From JAIEPT01 sp038217425 (GTDB lineage Bacteria > Planctomycetota > Planctomycetia > Gemmatales > Gemmataceae), in assembly GCA_038217425.1 (NCBI GenBank), contig JBBQPM010000045.1, forward strand, positions 1-42,059: 42,059 bases of DNA. Direction: 5' to 3'. Of the stretch, positions 41,972 through 42,059 are shown one piece after another (positions within the stretch are counted from its first letter, which is position 1; every line of letters starts with the position of its first letter). Made by a program: the position numbers and the translations under genes. The notes beneath the pieces were generated by a model that was not told where the DNA came from, ran no database searches, and worked only from the letters and a program-made list of their open reading frames with translations.

Positions 41972-42059
41972 TCACTTCGGGTTTGGGAATTGTTTGCGCC
42001 GAGGCGGGACGCGAACGCGCTCGGCGGCGACGGGGAATTTCAGACCGCGCAGCGTGAAG
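41972..42059 (-). CDS. Partial gene at window edge, C-terminus only
   Basis: Twenty-nine codons on the minus strand run in from beyond the window and end at TGA (41972-41974): FTLRGLKFPVAAERV then a basic end RVPPRRKQFPNPK. Base usage is that of the neighbouring genes. The product cannot be recognised from this piece. The WD40 remnant directly downstream may be its lost C-terminus. Confidence 0.4.
   Translation of the reverse strand, partial: FTLRGLKFPVAAERVRVPPRRKQFPNPK

Overview
The window looks like chromosomal DNA of a planctomycete, most likely near Gemmataceae/Gemmatales. This is inferred from content, not from a database match. The indicators are GC-rich genes with strong Shine-Dalgarno sites, secreted PhoD-type phosphatases, a secreted WD40 protein with a Gemmata-style C-terminal tail, a Ser/Thr kinase with DWG in place of DFG and fused PAS/GAF sensors, a twin-arginine-exported Gfo/Idh/MocA protein, a DUF1572 domain, a secreted TPR-CHAT protein, and many paired palindromic repeats between genes.

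Layout. (1) Positions 1-11079 hold a surface-glycan locus arranged around a divergent promoter region at 7498-7679. Leftward are an RfbS-like reductase, a DPM1-like GT2, the CDP-paratose 2-epimerase RfbE, two tandem GT87-type membrane glycosyltransferases and an FGGY sugar kinase. Rightward are rfbF, rfbG and rfbH. Together the Rfb enzymes make a nearly complete route from glucose-1-phosphate to CDP-paratose and CDP-tyvelose; only the RfbI reductase is not seen. (2) Positions 11464-17368 hold two divergent exported PhoD-family phosphatases and a secreted WD40 protein. (3) Positions 17462-20256 hold a kinase-PAS-PAS-GAF protein followed on the same strand by a stand-alone CaMKII association domain. 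(4) Positions 20518-26225 hold a Tat-exported Gfo/Idh/MocA protein, an Ogt DNA repair protein behind a membrane/spermidine-synthase-like fusion protein, and an SMP-30 family protein. (5) Positions 26423-27644 hold a short str operon: rpsL, a small CxxC/CxxC protein and rpsG, closed by a terminator with no fusA. S12 carries Arg88. (6) Positions 27978-33265 hold hemL, a small RHH-like protein, hutX, an amino-acid permease fused to a DinB/DUF1572 domain, and a sugar-isomerase-like TIM barrel. (7) Positions 33381-42059 hold a large membrane protein, a BON protein, a MazEF-like pair, a methyltransferase with a radical SAM/SPASM enzyme, a secreted TPR-CHAT protease and remains of a WD40 gene at the edge.

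Between the genes lie six large inverted-repeat elements, mostly built from nested hairpins. Every one has an edge within about 50 bases of a stop codon. Two of them share a hairpin scaffold in which the stem sequence differs but pairing is kept. These elements, the split CaMKII-like pair, the dideoxyhexose locus and the permease-DinB fusion are the most interesting points. No CRISPR array, tRNA, rRNA or insertion sequence was recognised.
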